Part shown: piece by piece, positions 26,816-37,074 of the stretch
How positions within the stretch are numbered: the stretch's first letter is position 1
How the letters are laid out: each line of letters starts with the position of its first letter
Source of the DNA: Methylorubrum extorquens
GTDB lineage: Bacteria; Pseudomonadota; Alphaproteobacteria; Rhizobiales; Beijerinckiaceae
Direction: 5' to 3'
DNA: 64,000 bases
NCBI RefSeq assembly: GCF_024169925.1
Contig: NZ_JALJXF010000001.1
Location: forward strand, 3,850,001-3,914,000
Translations under genes and position numbers: made by a program
Notes under the pieces: generated by a model
The model's input: the letters and a program-made list of their open reading frames with translations, nothing else
Database searches by the model: none
Told to the model about the DNA's origin: nothing

Positions 26816-26841
26816 AAAGGCGGCCCTACGGCCGCCTTTTT
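26816..26841 (+). terminator. Intrinsic terminator after rplQ
   Basis: GGCGGCC (26819-26825) and GGCCGCC (26830-26836) flank CTAC, then T5 (26837-26841), with AAA on the 5' side. A textbook Rho-independent terminator closing the spc-alpha block. Confidence 0.93.
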
Positions 26842-27053
26842 GCGTGTTCGACCAAGAGAGATAAGAACGAGTGTCCGAACCGGCGGTGGAGAAAGCGCCG
26901 GGAGGTCGGAACTGGGACAATTGTGCATGTGCCTTGCCGGGTTGCATCCGCTATCGTCAGGGAGCGCCGCAGGGACGAGGATCACCGGCAGGTTGGCGCC
27001 CCTTCCCCGGTGCGGCAGGCTGGAAGGCGTTGTCGAACGGCAGGATGTGAACC

Positions 27054-27518
27054 GTGAATGCTCCCAATGAGAGCGCAGAGGTACTGAGGGATCCGCTGCT
27101 GCTGGACAATCAGCTTTGCTACGCGCTCTACGCCGCGGCCCACCGGATGACGAAATCCTATCGGCCGATGCTGGAACGGATGGGGCTGACCTACCCGCAG
27201 TATCTCGTGCTCCTCGTGCTTTGGGAGAACGACGGCATCACCGTCTCCGAGATCGGCCGTCGCCTGCGCCTCGATTCCGGCACACTGACACCGGTGCTCA
27301 AGCGCCTGGAGACGAGTGGACTGCTGAACCGGAGCCGCCGTCAGTCCGACGAGCGCGAGGTCGAGATCGCCCTCACCGATCAGGGCCGGGCCCTCCGCTC
27401 GGAGGCGATCACGGTCAGACAGTCCGTGATGTGCCAGCTCAATATGTCGGAGCCGGAAATTCAGGCGATGCGGGCCGACTTGAATGCGCTCATCGAGAAC
27501 CTCTCGACGGCGAGCTGA
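27054..27518 (+). CDS. OhrR-like MarR-family peroxide regulator
   Basis: 154 residues from GTG 27054. [42 protein letters not shown] is the OhrR-type N-terminus, with the conserved peroxidatic Cys in QLCYALY. The winged helix follows ([32 protein letters not shown] and the wing [14 protein letters not shown]). OhrR represses the organic hydroperoxide reductase gene ohr until the Cys is oxidised. No ohr gene is in this window, so the target is elsewhere or different. A second Cys lies in [10 protein letters not shown]. Confidence 0.85.
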   Translation: MNAPNESAEVLRDPLLLDNQLCYALYAAAHRMTKSYRPMLERMGLTYPQYLVLLVLWENDGITVSEIGRRLRLDSGTLTPVLKRLETSGLLNRSRRQSDEREVEIALTDQGRALRSEAITVRQSVMCQLNMSEPEIQAMRADLNALIENLSTAS

Positions 27519-27764
27519 TCCGCCCTCGCGCGGGTCGGTCTCACTTCCTTTTGCCGGATAAATTTCGATTGAGTCGCGCCCCACGATTCCGCTAGTGACC
27601 CCCTGTCGCTCATCACCTGGATGCGACGGCAGCTTCGATCGCAGCGACGTGCCTTCCCGTCATCAATCCTTCAAGCAAGTTTGCCCTTGTCTGCTCCCGC
27701 TCGGGACAGGCCTGGCGGCAGACGCTGCGCGCGAACCGTGCGGGCCGCAGGGCGTTTCAGCAGA

Positions 27765-28223
27765 ATGACGGCCGGCCCGATCGAGAGCAGCCGCGAAGCG
27801 CGGCCCCAGGTCGGCGTGCTGCCGATGCGCCGGACACCGGAAGGTGGCACGGAGATTCTGCTCGTCACCTCGCGCGAGACCCGCCGCTGGATCATCCCGA
27901 AGGGCTGGCCGATGAAGGGGCGCAAGCCCTTCGAGGCGGCGGCGCAGGAGGCCTATGAGGAGGCCGGTATCGTCGGACGCGTCGGCAAGCGGCCGATCGG
28001 CTTCTATCTCTACGAGAAGCGCCTCAAGAACCGTGACGCGGTTCTCTGCCAAGTGAAGGTGTTTCCTCTGGAAGTGCGCAAGCAGCTTAAGAAGTTTCCC
28101 GAACGCGGCCAGCGTGAAGCCCGCTGGTTCACGCCCTCCGAGGCCGCCGACATGGTGATCGAGGCCGGCCTCGCCGGTCTCATCCGCGCCGCCGGAAACC
28201 GCGATCCGAAGCGGAAGGGCTGA
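27765..28223 (+). CDS. Nudix hydrolase (DIPP-like)
   Basis: 152 residues from ATG 27765 (MTAGPIESSREARPQVG); the frame opens at 27621. The Nudix box runs WIIPKGWPMKGRKPFEAAAQEAYEEAGIVG, with the metal-binding EAYEEAG core intact, although the Arg of the REuxEExGu core is Gln and the upstream box Glu is Arg. The WIIPKGWP lead-in is typical of the diphosphoinositol-polyphosphate/diadenosine-polyphosphate-like subfamily. It should hydrolyse a nucleoside diphosphate linked to another moiety; the substrate is undetermined. It is convergent with the AAA ATPase gene across two hairpins. Confidence 0.88.
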   Translation: MTAGPIESSREARPQVGVLPMRRTPEGGTEILLVTSRETRRWIIPKGWPMKGRKPFEAAAQEAYEEAGIVGRVGKRPIGFYLYEKRLKNRDAVLCQVKVFPLEVRKQLKKFPERGQREARWFTPSEAADMVIEAGLAGLIRAAGNRDPKRKG

Positions 28224-28394
28224 TCGCAGACCGACGGAGGGGAGTGGCTTGAGTTCTATGCGAACGACAGCCTTTCACGCCGCGTCCAGGCGTTGGCGGA
28301 ACGGCGCCATCGATGCCGACCGCACCATTCCCGTCTTCTGTTCGTCGACTCACGTCAGCGGCCGACAGGCGAGCGCCGAGCTGTCGTTGCTTCA

Positions 28395-28438
28395 GCCGGT
28401 ATCTGACGGAGCCATACCGGCTCTCGTTAGCCGAGAGC
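28395..28438. terminator. Overlapping hairpins between convergent genes
   Basis: GCCGGTAT (28395-28402) pairs with ATACCGGC (28414-28421), and GCTCTCG (28420-28426) with CGAGAGC (28432-28438). They share two bases, so only one can fully form at a time. They lie just beyond the AAA-gene stop and downstream of the Nudix gene; T-tracts are absent, so this is a possible bidirectional end signal. Confidence 0.45.
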
Positions 28439-28442
28439 GACT

Positions 28443-29834
28443 CTAGAGATCATCACCACAGCCGTCGAAGGGGGGCGCCTGCTTTCCTGCACGCTCGGAT
28501 ACGCTGGACGCCAGGCCGACGATTCGGCGACCGATGCGGGTGCGGCTGCTGACGGCCTCGCCGAGGACGGATTCGACGGTCGCCACCGTAACTCGGTTGC
28601 CCGATCCGGCGGTGATCGCGGCTTGCGCGAGGCGGCGGACCATCTCCTTCATGAAAGCGGCGCTCGCTCCTTCCGAGCGGGTGACGATGGCATTGATCGC
28701 CCCATCCTCGAAATTGAGAGCCTTTCCGTAGAGGCTGACAAGCCGCGTGCGGCAGGCCGCGTCCGGGTTCCCGATCTCGATCGCCTCGTCCACGCGACCC
28801 GGGCGTGAGGCCAGAGCCTCCTCGATCTCCTCGGGCCGATTGGTGGTGAGGATGAACAGCACATCGGCGTCGTCGCGAAGGCCATCCATTTCGTTGAGAA
28901 GACGGTTAAGGAGCACCTCTGTGTTGGGGCTGTTCATGCTCTCGCGGGAGCGGCCGACCAAATCGACATCCTCGAGCACGACAATGCTGGGCTGGAGCGT
29001 CCGGGCGAGCAACATGTAGCGGCCGAGCATCTTGATCTGCTCGGCGGTAATCAAGATCGCCGTTCGTGCCGGCAGGTTCGAAGCGATGTAGCGGATGATG
29101 TGGGTTTTGCCGGTACCCGGCGGACCGTAGAGGAGGATGCCCTTCCGGGTGGATTGGCCCAGCCGTTTTAGATCCTCCCTGTGCCGGTCAAACTCGAAGA
29201 CGTGCCGGTCGAGGCGTTTCATCGCATCCGCGTCCAGGATGACCGCCTCACGCGGGATGCGGGGCAATCTGTGAACCTGCATCGCTGCGCGCATGCCGGA
29301 ACTGTCGGTGGCGGCTTCGAACGAGAGAACCTTACCGCGGTAAAGCGTTGACCGTGCTCCCGCCGCTTGGATCTCTGCGAGGAAACCGGCTGCGAATTGT
29401 AGCGATACCGGATCCGGCATCGTGGCGATCTCGACCTGTGAAAATTTCGATCTCACAGAGTAATCGATGTAACTGGAGAGGAGGATCGCGACGGGGCGGC
29501 CTTCTACCTGGAAAAGCCAAAGGCCATTATTCAGAGCCGCGAACGGATCCTCTTCCCCCACATCCACGTCTTGATACTGGAGCGGCGTAATCGAGATCCG
29601 ATACTCGCCGCTCCGAACGAGAAGGCCGGAAATCGTGAGAGCGATGTGCTCGTGAAATTGGTGGACCCCGAACAGCCTCGGCTTATGGGGGGTAAGTTGC
29701 GCCGTGATCGCGATTTGGACATCCGGCAAAAGATGGTCGCCGAACTGCCGGCGTGAACTCGTAATGCCGTTGATCTGCTCGGCGCCGAAATGTGCGACGA
29801 GGGCTTCCCAGGCTTGGTCGAAGTTGCCTGACAT
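28443..29834 (-). CDS. Orphan AAA ATPase with uncharacterised N-terminal domain
   Basis: 463 residues. The C-terminal half is a single AAA module: Walker A GPPGTGKT (residues 237-244), Walker B IVVLEDVD (284-291), sensor 1 TTN (330-332) and arginine-finger-like SRPGR (about 343-347), with a helical lid after. This resembles the Cdc48/FtsH-like class. Residues 1-200 match no family I know; they look like a mixed alpha/beta substrate-recognition domain. No protease domain or membrane helix is present, so it may be a stand-alone remodeller or unfoldase. It stands alone, preceded by an AT-rich leader, between the two convergent ribosomal blocks. Confidence 0.82.
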   Translation of the reverse strand: MSGNFDQAWEALVAHFGAEQINGITSSRRQFGDHLLPDVQIAITAQLTPHKPRLFGVHQFHEHIALTISGLLVRSGEYRISITPLQYQDVDVGEEDPFAALNNGLWLFQVEGRPVAILLSSYIDYSVRSKFSQVEIATMPDPVSLQFAAGFLAEIQAAGARSTLYRGKVLSFEAATDSSGMRAAMQVHRLPRIPREAVILDADAMKRLDRHVFEFDRHREDLKRLGQSTRKGILLYGPPGTGKTHIIRYIASNLPARTAILITAEQIKMLGRYMLLARTLQPSIVVLEDVDLVGRSRESMNSPNTEVLLNRLLNEMDGLRDDADVLFILTTNRPEEIEEALASRPGRVDEAIEIGNPDAACRTRLVSLYGKALNFEDGAINAIVTRSEGASAAFMKEMVRRLAQAAITAGSGNRVTVATVESVLGEAVSSRTRIGRRIVGLASSVSERAGKQAPPFDGCGDDL

Positions 29835-30438
29835 TCCTGCGCTCCTTCAGGAGCCGCTGCATCCTCGCAGGACCCCTCGGAGAGATTGTCGATCGAACGA
29901 CGATAAACAACACGAAATTATCTTATAAATTCGATCATTCTCAACGTAGATTATCAACACACTGAACCACTCAAAATACAAATTTAAATAGGGCTCCCGT
30001 ACATTATTTCAAGATCTTGGGCTGTATTTCGATACGCCGAAATGTATTGCTCTATCGTTCGGATGAGGGCCGACACATGTTTCAAGGCCTTCGCGCCACC
30101 TCCCCGAAGTGAAGCAGCTCCTTGGGTGCTCGAGACCTCGGCCGTCTGCGCGAATGGCGCCTCACCGCTTCGCGCTCGGCCGAGCTCTGGCCCAAGACGA
30201 TCAGCGACGTTCGGCGGGTCACACCGCAAAAAACTGTGCCGGCGTTGAGAGCACGGCGCCCCATCGGAGCGGTTCCGCCCAAGCCACAAGCATACGGCTA
30301 CCGTTGCGGTATGGCCTCCGGATCAGGGTTTCAGCCTCAACAAGAATGAGAAGCCGACCAGCGCGGGCCCTGACCATCGTCGCCGGGGAAGCCGCCGCGG
30401 ACATTCAAAACCGGTTTCCTATTTCAAGCGGATCAACG
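29835..30438. other. AT-rich intergenic region
   Basis: About 600 nt without a convincing gene. The part from 29880 to about 30010 is strikingly A+T-rich for this chromosome (for example AAATTATCTTATAAATTC) and should contain the AAA-gene promoter. The rest has a few frames of odd composition that match nothing I know. It forms the other side of the ribosomal rearrangement junction. Confidence 0.6.
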
Positions 30439-30470
30439 AAAACGGGCGCGGAGCTCTCGCTCCACGCCCG
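30439..30470 (-). terminator. Intrinsic terminator closing the S10 operon after rpsQ
   Basis: On the minus strand, CGGGCGTGGAGC pairs with GCTCCGCGCCCG (12 bp with one T-G) around a GAGA loop, followed by TTTTCG. The stem is at 30443-30470 and the T4 at 30439-30442. It lies 27 nt beyond the rpsQ stop and shows that the S10 transcript is designed to end here instead of reading into rplN. Confidence 0.92.
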
Positions 30471-30496
30471 CACCGTCACTCTTATGGGGAAGGCTT

Positions 30497-30763
30497 TTAA
30501 GCCGCCGTGCCGGCCGCTTCGGCCGCCGCAGCCTGGTCCTCGACCAGCTTCCAAGTCTTGGTCTTGGAATAGGGACGGGACTCCTCGATGAACACCGTCT
30601 GGCCGATCTTGGCCGCATTGGCCTCGTCGTGCGCATGGTAGTTCTTCGAGCGGCGAACCGTCTTCTTCATCACCGGGTGGGTGAAGCGACGCTCCACCTT
30701 CACGACGATGGTCTTATCGGTCTTGTCGCTGACGACGACGCCTTGAAGGACGCGCTTGGGCAT
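30497..30763 (-). CDS. rpsQ: 30S ribosomal protein S17
   Basis: 88 residues. [47 protein letters not shown] is uS17. The C-terminal EAAGTAA-like Ala/Glu tail is a lineage extension. It is the last gene of the S10 operon here. In most bacteria rplN follows directly; here a terminator does. Confidence 0.98.
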   Translation of the reverse strand: MPKRVLQGVVVSDKTDKTIVVKVERRFTHPVMKKTVRRSKNYHAHDEANAAKIGQTVFIEESRPYSKTKTWKLVEDQAAAAEAAGTAA

Positions 30764-30774
30764 GTGGAATCTCC

Positions 30775-30990
30775 TCAGGCCTTGGCCGCGTCCAGCGTCT
30801 TCTGACGCTGCAGCGTGCGGACACGGGCGATGTCGCGGCGGACCTCACGGACCCGGGCGACGTTCTCAAGTTGGCCCGTCGCGCCCTGGAAGCGCAGATT
30901 GAACTGCTCCTTCTTCAGGCTGATGAGCTCGTCGGAAAGCTGATCCGCCGACAGAGCGCGCAGATCAGACAGTCTCTGGTCGGACTTCAT
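30775..30990 (-). CDS. rpmC: 50S ribosomal protein L29
   Basis: 71 residues, a two-helix protein: [42 protein letters not shown] is uL29, at the tunnel exit and part of the docking site for trigger factor and SRP. 11 nt before rpsQ. Confidence 0.98.
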   Translation of the reverse strand: MKSDQRLSDLRALSADQLSDELISLKKEQFNLRFQGATGQLENVARVREVRRDIARVRTLQRQKTLDAAKA

Positions 30991-31002
30991 GATCTCTTCC
31001 TA

Positions 31003-31416
31003 TCAATCAGCGATGCGCTGGATGACGCGGGTGCGCACCGGCAGCTTCGCGGCTCCAAGGCGCAGGGCCTCGCGGGCGATGTCCTCGGCAACGCCATCCA
31101 CCTCGAACATGATGCGGCCGGGATGGACCCGGGCCGCCCAGTATTCGGGGGCACCCTTACCGGAGCCCATGCGGACCTCGGTGGGCTTGGCGGTGACGGG
31201 CAGATCCGGGAACACCCGGATCCACACCCGGCCCTGACGCTTCATCTCGCGGGTGATCGCGCGGCGGGCCGCCTCGATCTGCCGCGCGGTGATGCGCTCG
31301 GGCTCCAGGCACTTGAGGCCGAACTGGCCGAAGTTCAGCTCGAAGCCGCCCTTGGCCGCGCCACTGATGCGACCCTTGAACTGCTTACGAAATTTGGTCT
31401 TCTTGGGTTGCAGCAT
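31003..31416 (-). CDS. rplP: 50S ribosomal protein L16
   Basis: 137 residues. [37 protein letters not shown] and [20 protein letters not shown] are uL16, near the peptidyl-transferase centre and the A-site tRNA elbow. The conserved Arg of RMGSGKG, the known hydroxylation site region in E. coli, is kept. Confidence 0.98.
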   Translation of the reverse strand: MLQPKKTKFRKQFKGRISGAAKGGFELNFGQFGLKCLEPERITARQIEAARRAITREMKRQGRVWIRVFPDLPVTAKPTEVRMGSGKGAPEYWAARVHPGRIMFEVDGVAEDIAREALRLGAAKLPVRTRVIQRIAD

Positions 31417-31449
31417 GGCAGCCTCTCAAGATTTCTGCTTGATCGAGCG

Positions 31450-32196
31450 TCAGGCGTGCGACGGCTCGCGGCGGCCGCGGCCACCCCGGTCGTCACCGTC
31501 ACGCTCGCGGCGCCCGCCGGAACGGCCACCCTCTTCCTGGGCCTTCTTGTCCTGCGCCATCGGGTCGTGCTCGAGGATCTCGCCCTTGAACACCCACACC
31601 TTGATGCCGCACGTCCCGTAGGTCGTGAAGGCAGTGGCGGTGCCGTAATCGACGTCCGCACGAAGCGTATGCAGGGGCACGCGGCCCTCGCGGTACCACT
31701 CGGTGCGGGCGATCTCCGCGCCGCCGAGACGGCCGGCGCAGTTGATGCGGATGCCTTCGGCGCCCAGACGCATGGCCGACTGCACGGCGCGCTTCATGGC
31801 ACGACGGAAGGCGACACGGCGCTCGAGCTGCTGCGCGATCGACTCGGCGACAAGCGTCGCGTCGATCTCGGGCTTGCGCACCTCGACGATGTTGATGGTC
31901 ACGTCGGCCTTGGTCATCGTGCCGACGAGCTTGCGCAGCTTCTCGATGTCCGCGCCCTTCTTACCGATCACCACGCCCGGACGGCCCGAGTGGATGGTGA
32001 CGCGGCACTTCCGGTGCGGGCGCTCGATAACGATCTTCGAGACGGCGGCCTGCTTGAGCTGCTTCATGAGGGCGGCGCGGATGGCCACGTCCTCATGCAT
32101 CAGCTTGGCATACTCGCCCTTCTCGGCGAACCAGCGGGAATCCCAGGTCCGGTTGATGCCGAGACGCAGGCCGATCGGATTGATCTTCTGACCCAT
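31450..32196 (-). CDS. rpsC: 30S ribosomal protein S3
   Basis: 248 residues, slightly longer than E. coli because of an Arg/Gly/Asp-rich C-terminal tail ([19 protein letters not shown]). [24 protein letters not shown] and the KH domain with [18 protein letters not shown] identify uS3, at the mRNA entry pore. Confidence 0.98.
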   Translation of the reverse strand: MGQKINPIGLRLGINRTWDSRWFAEKGEYAKLMHEDVAIRAALMKQLKQAAVSKIVIERPHRKCRVTIHSGRPGVVIGKKGADIEKLRKLVGTMTKADVTINIVEVRKPEIDATLVAESIAQQLERRVAFRRAMKRAVQSAMRLGAEGIRINCAGRLGGAEIARTEWYREGRVPLHTLRADVDYGTATAFTTYGTCGIKVWVFKGEILEHDPMAQDKKAQEEGGRSGGRRERDGDDRGGRGRREPSHA

Positions 32197-32207
32197 CGGT
32201 AAACTCC

Positions 32208-32591
32208 TCAGGCCGCTTCAGCGCGCACTTCGCGAACCACGATCGTGAGGTTCGCAAAGGGCTTCAGGATGCGCGCGCCGCGACCGCGGGCACGGGCGTG
32301 GAAGCGCTTGAGCACCAGCGCCTTGCCGACGAAGGCCTGGGAGACGACGAGATCGTCCACGTCGAGATCGTGGTTGTTCTCGGCGTTGGCGATCGCGCTC
32401 TCCAGGCACTTCTTCACATCGCGGGCGATGCGCTTGCGGGAGAATTCGAGATCGGCAAGGGCCGTGTCGACCTTCTTGCCGCGGATCAGCGCCGCCACGA
32501 GGTTGAGCTTCTGGGGCGACACGCGGAGCATCCGCGCGACGGCCTTCGCCTCGTTCTCGGGGAGCGCGCGGGGGGTGGCAGGCTTGCCCAT
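32208..32591 (-). CDS. rplV: 50S ribosomal protein L22
   Basis: 127 residues from ATG 32591 ([19 protein letters not shown]); the open frame to 32723 overlaps rpsS and is a shadow. [20 protein letters not shown] and the tunnel loop around [21 protein letters not shown] identify uL22. It is separated from the rpsS stop by a single base. Confidence 0.97.
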   Translation of the reverse strand: MGKPATPRALPENEAKAVARMLRVSPQKLNLVAALIRGKKVDTALADLEFSRKRIARDVKKCLESAIANAENNHDLDVDDLVVSQAFVGKALVLKRFHARARGRGARILKPFANLTIVVREVRAEAA

Positions 32592-32592
32592 C

Positions 32593-32871
32593 TCAGCGCC
32601 TCTTTGCCTTCTTGTCGGCCGCGTGACCGGGGAAGGTGCGGGTCGGCGAGAACTCGCCGAACTTGTGACCGACCATCTCCTCGGTGACGTAGACCGGGAT
32701 ATGCTTGTGTCCGTTGTGCACACCGAAGGTGATGCCCACGAACTGCGGAAGGATCGTGGAGCGACGGCTCCAGATCTTGACGACCTCGTTGCGGCTGCCG
32801 CCGCGGGCGGCGTCGGCCTTCTTGAGGAGGTAGCCGTCGACGAACGGCCCTTTCCAGAGGGAACGTGCCAT
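32593..32871 (-). CDS. rpsS: 30S ribosomal protein S19
   Basis: 92 residues. [41 protein letters not shown] and [21 protein letters not shown] are uS19, in the 30S head next to uS13. It begins 5 nt after rplB on the same strand. Confidence 0.98.
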   Translation of the reverse strand: MARSLWKGPFVDGYLLKKADAARGGSRNEVVKIWSRRSTILPQFVGITFGVHNGHKHIPVYVTEEMVGHKFGEFSPTRTFPGHAADKKAKRR

Positions 32872-32876
32872 GGCTG

Positions 32877-33713
32877 TTACTTCTTGCGGTTATGGCGGCT
32901 GGACAGGATGAAGGTATCGGTCCGCTTGTTGGACCGGGTCTTCTTCCCCTTGGTGGGCACGCCCCAGGGCGTGACCGGGTTCCGGCCGCCCGAGGTACGA
33001 CCCTCGCCGCCGCCGTGCGGGTGATCCACCGGGTTCATGGCGACACCGCGAACGTGCGGGCGCTTGCCGAGCCAGCGGTTACGGCCGGCCTTGCCCAGCG
33101 AGATGTTCATGTGGTCCGGGTTCGACACCGCACCCACAGTCGCGAAGCACTGACCGTGCACGAGGCGCTGCTCGCCCGAGTTCAGGCGCAGCGTCACGTA
33201 GCCCTGGTCGCGTCCGACGATCTGAGCGTAGTTGCCGGCGGAGCGGGCGATCGCGCCGCCCTTGCCGATCTTCAGCTCGACGTTGTGGACGATGGTGCCC
33301 ACCGGCATGGAGCCGATCGGCGCCGCATTGCCCGGCTTCACGTCGACGCTCTCACCGGCGATCACCTTGTCACCCGGCGACAGGCGCTGGGGGGCGAGGA
33401 TGTAGCTCTGCTTCCCATCGGGGAAGGTGATGAGCGCGATGAACGCCGTCCGGTTCGGATCGTACTCGATCCGCTCCACCGTCGCGGGAACGTTGAGGTT
33501 CTCGCGACGCTTGAAGTCGACGTTGCGCAGGACCCGCTTGTGACCACCGCCGCGGAAGCGGACGGTGATGCGGCCCAGGTTGTTGCGGCCGCCCGAGGAG
33601 CTCTTGCCCTCGGTCAGCGCCTTCACCGGCTTGCCCTTGTAGAGCTCACGGCGATCGACGAGCACGAGCTGGCGCAGGCTCGGCGTGACCGGTTTGAATG
33701 TCTTCAAGGCCAT
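32877..33713 (-). CDS. rplB: 50S ribosomal protein L2
   Basis: 278 residues. [31 protein letters not shown] [13 protein letters not shown] and the [14 protein letters not shown] loop identify uL2. The loop His in HPHGGG, needed near the peptidyl-transferase centre, is present. Confidence 0.98.
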
Positions 33714-33738
33714 CGGCTTGATCCTAACGCTTCAAGTC

Positions 33739-34035
33739 TCAGAGGCCGGTCGTGACGTCGATCGTATCACCCTCGGCGAGGGTCACGATCGCCTTCTTCA
33801 CGTCCGAACGCTGCCCGCGCTGCCCGCGGAAGAACTTCTTCTTGCCCTTGGTCGTGAGCGTGTTCACGCCCGTGACCTTGACGTCGAACAGACGCTCGAC
33901 CGCTTCCTTGATCTGCGGCTTGGTGGCCTTCGGGGCAACCCGGAAGACGACCTTGTTCTGCTCAGTGAGGTTCGTCGCCTTCTCCGTGATCACGGGGGAG
34001 ACGATGATGTCGTAGTGGCGCGGATCGGCACTCAT
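33739..34035 (-). CDS. rplW: 50S ribosomal protein L23
   Basis: 98 residues. [25 protein letters not shown] and [25 protein letters not shown] are uL23, the tunnel-exit docking site for trigger factor. Its ATG overlaps the rplD stop codon by 4 nt. Confidence 0.98.
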   Translation of the reverse strand: MSADPRHYDIIVSPVITEKATNLTEQNKVVFRVAPKATKPQIKEAVERLFDVKVTGVNTLTTKGKKKFFRGQRGQRSDVKKAIVTLAEGDTIDVTTGL

Positions 34036-34652
34036 TTGAAACGCTCCTCCAGCGCATCGACGGCGGCGCGCGTCAGCACGAGCGTGTCGCGGCGCAGGAT
34101 GTCGTAGACGTTGATGCCCTGGACGGGCAGCACATCGATCTTCGGAATGGCGCGGGCGGCGCGGCCGAAGTTCTCGTCCACTTCAGCGCCGCCGATGATC
34201 AGCGCGCTCGACAGACCGAGCTTCTCGAAGCGCTCGATCATGGCCTTGGTCTTGTGGTTGTCGACCTTGATGTCGTCGACGACGATCAGGGTCGAGGCCT
34301 TGGCCTTGGCCGAGAGGGCGTGCTTGAGCGCCAGCGCCCGGACCTTCTTGGGAAGGTCATGGCTGTGGTCGCGCACCACCGGACCGAAGGCCCGGCCGCC
34401 GCCGCGGAACTGCGGGGCGGAGGCAGCGCCGTGACGGGCGTTGCCGGTGCCCTTCTGCTTGTACAGCTTCTTGGTCGTGCGATCGACGTCCGAGCGGTTC
34501 TTGACGGCGTGGGTACCGGCGCGCCGCTTGGCGAGCTGGTAGCGCACCATCCGCTGCAGGATGTCGGCGCGCGGCTCGAGGCCGAAGATCGCCTCGTTGA
34601 GCTCGACCGAGCCGGCGGAGCCGCCGTCGAGCGTGGTGATATCGAGTTTCAT
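34032..34652 (-). CDS. rplD: 50S ribosomal protein L4
   Basis: 206 residues from ATG 34652 ([14 protein letters not shown]), in a TGATG overlap with rplC; a GTG one codon earlier is possible. [32 protein letters not shown] is the uL4 tunnel loop. In E. coli L4 represses the S10 operon; a comparable leader was not identified here. Confidence 0.98.
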   Translation of the reverse strand: MKLDITTLDGGSAGSVELNEAIFGLEPRADILQRMVRYQLAKRRAGTHAVKNRSDVDRTTKKLYKQKGTGNARHGAASAPQFRGGGRAFGPVVRDHSHDLPKKVRALALKHALSAKAKASTLIVVDDIKVDNHKTKAMIERFEKLGLSSALIIGGAEVDENFGRAARAIPKIDVLPVQGINVYDILRRDTLVLTRAAVDALEERFK

Positions 34653-35392
34653 CACGCGTTCTCCTCGGACGCCGGAGCCTCGGGGGCCGCCTCGACCTGG
34701 GACGCGCCGGCAGAACCGTTCTCACGGAACTTGCCCGGCAGCGGCACATCGGCCGGCAGCTTGCGCTTGACCGAGTCGCGAACCTGGATCCAGCCGCCGG
34801 CGACACCGGGGACGGCGCCTTCGACGAGGATCAGGCCGCGCTCCGGATCGGTGCGGACGACCTTGAGGTTCTGCGTGGTCACGCGCTCGACGCCCAGGTG
34901 ACCCGGCATCTTCTTGTTCTTGAAGGTCTTGCCCGGATCCTGACGGCCACCGGTCGAACCGATCGAACGGTGGGAGATCGACACGCCGTGGGTGGCGCGC
35001 AGACCGCCGAAGTTCCAGCGCTTCATGCCGCCGGCGAAACCCTTACCCGTGCTGGTGCCCGTCACGTCGACGAACTGACCCGGGATGAAGTGATCGGCGG
35101 TGATCTCGGCACCGACCGGGATCAGCGCGTCCTCGGACACGCGGAACTCGGCGAGCCTCTTCTTGGGCTCGACCTTGGCGACCGCGAAGCGGCCACGCTC
35201 GGCCTGCGACACGTTCTTTACCTTGGCCTTGCCGACGCCGACCTGGAGGGCGACGTAGCCATCCTTCTCGGTCGTGCGGTGTGCCACGACTTGGCACTGA
35301 TCAATCTGGAGCACAGTGACGGGCACATGCTCGCCAGCGTCCGTAAAGACGCGGGTCATGCCGACCTTCCGTGCGATGACGCCTGAGCGCAT
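34652..35392 (-). CDS. rplC: 50S ribosomal protein L3
   Basis: 246 residues, longer than E. coli's 209 because of a C-terminal Ala/Glu-rich tail ([20 protein letters not shown]). [34 protein letters not shown] and [23 protein letters not shown] are uL3. The MKRWNFGG Gln/His-type methylation loop region is present. Confidence 0.98.
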   Translation of the reverse strand: MRSGVIARKVGMTRVFTDAGEHVPVTVLQIDQCQVVAHRTTEKDGYVALQVGVGKAKVKNVSQAERGRFAVAKVEPKKRLAEFRVSEDALIPVGAEITADHFIPGQFVDVTGTSTGKGFAGGMKRWNFGGLRATHGVSISHRSIGSTGGRQDPGKTFKNKKMPGHLGVERVTTQNLKVVRTDPERGLILVEGAVPGVAGGWIQVRDSVKRKLPADVPLPGKFRENGSAGASQVEAAPEAPASEENA

Positions 35393-35442
35393 AGGTCTCT
35401 CCCTCGCGCGATGAAACGGTAAGCTCTAAATCCGACGCGGAC

Positions 35443-35751
35443 TTAGAGCTTGATCTCCACGTCCACGCCAGCGGCGAGGTCGAGCTTCATCAGCGCGTCC
35501 ACGGTCTGCGGCGTCGGGTCGACGATATCGAGCACCCGCTTGTGCGTGCGCATCTCGAACTGCTCGCGCGACTTCTTATCGATGTGCGGCGAACGGTTCA
35601 CCGTGAACTTCTCGATATGGGTCGGCAGCGGGATCGGGCCTCGGATCTGCGCGCCGGTGCGGCGCGCGGTCGAGACGATTTCCTTGGTGGACGCATCGAG
35701 GATGCGGTGATCGAACGCCTTAAGGCGAATGCGGATGTTCTGACCGTTCAT
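35443..35751 (-). CDS. rpsJ: 30S ribosomal protein S10
   Basis: 102 residues. [43 protein letters not shown] is uS10, which also partners NusB in antitermination. First S10-operon gene, 79 nt after tuf and apparently continuous with the str block. Confidence 0.98.
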
Positions 35752-35830
35752 GACCTGACCTCGGCGGAAACGTTGAGGAGCGGGCGCGAGGGCCCGCCCC
35801 TCTTACGTCCCCTGTCGATGATGCTTGCGG

Positions 35831-37021
<1,191 letters not shown>

Positions 37022-37074
37022 CAGGGCCTCCTAATCGTCAGTGTCGTTGATCGAGGAAGTTTGACGCGTTCGCG

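Noticed and set aside
32592..32723. Upstream extension of rplV into rpsS
   Set aside because: The added residues do not match uL22, and the ATG at 32591 directly after rpsS gives the standard family start.
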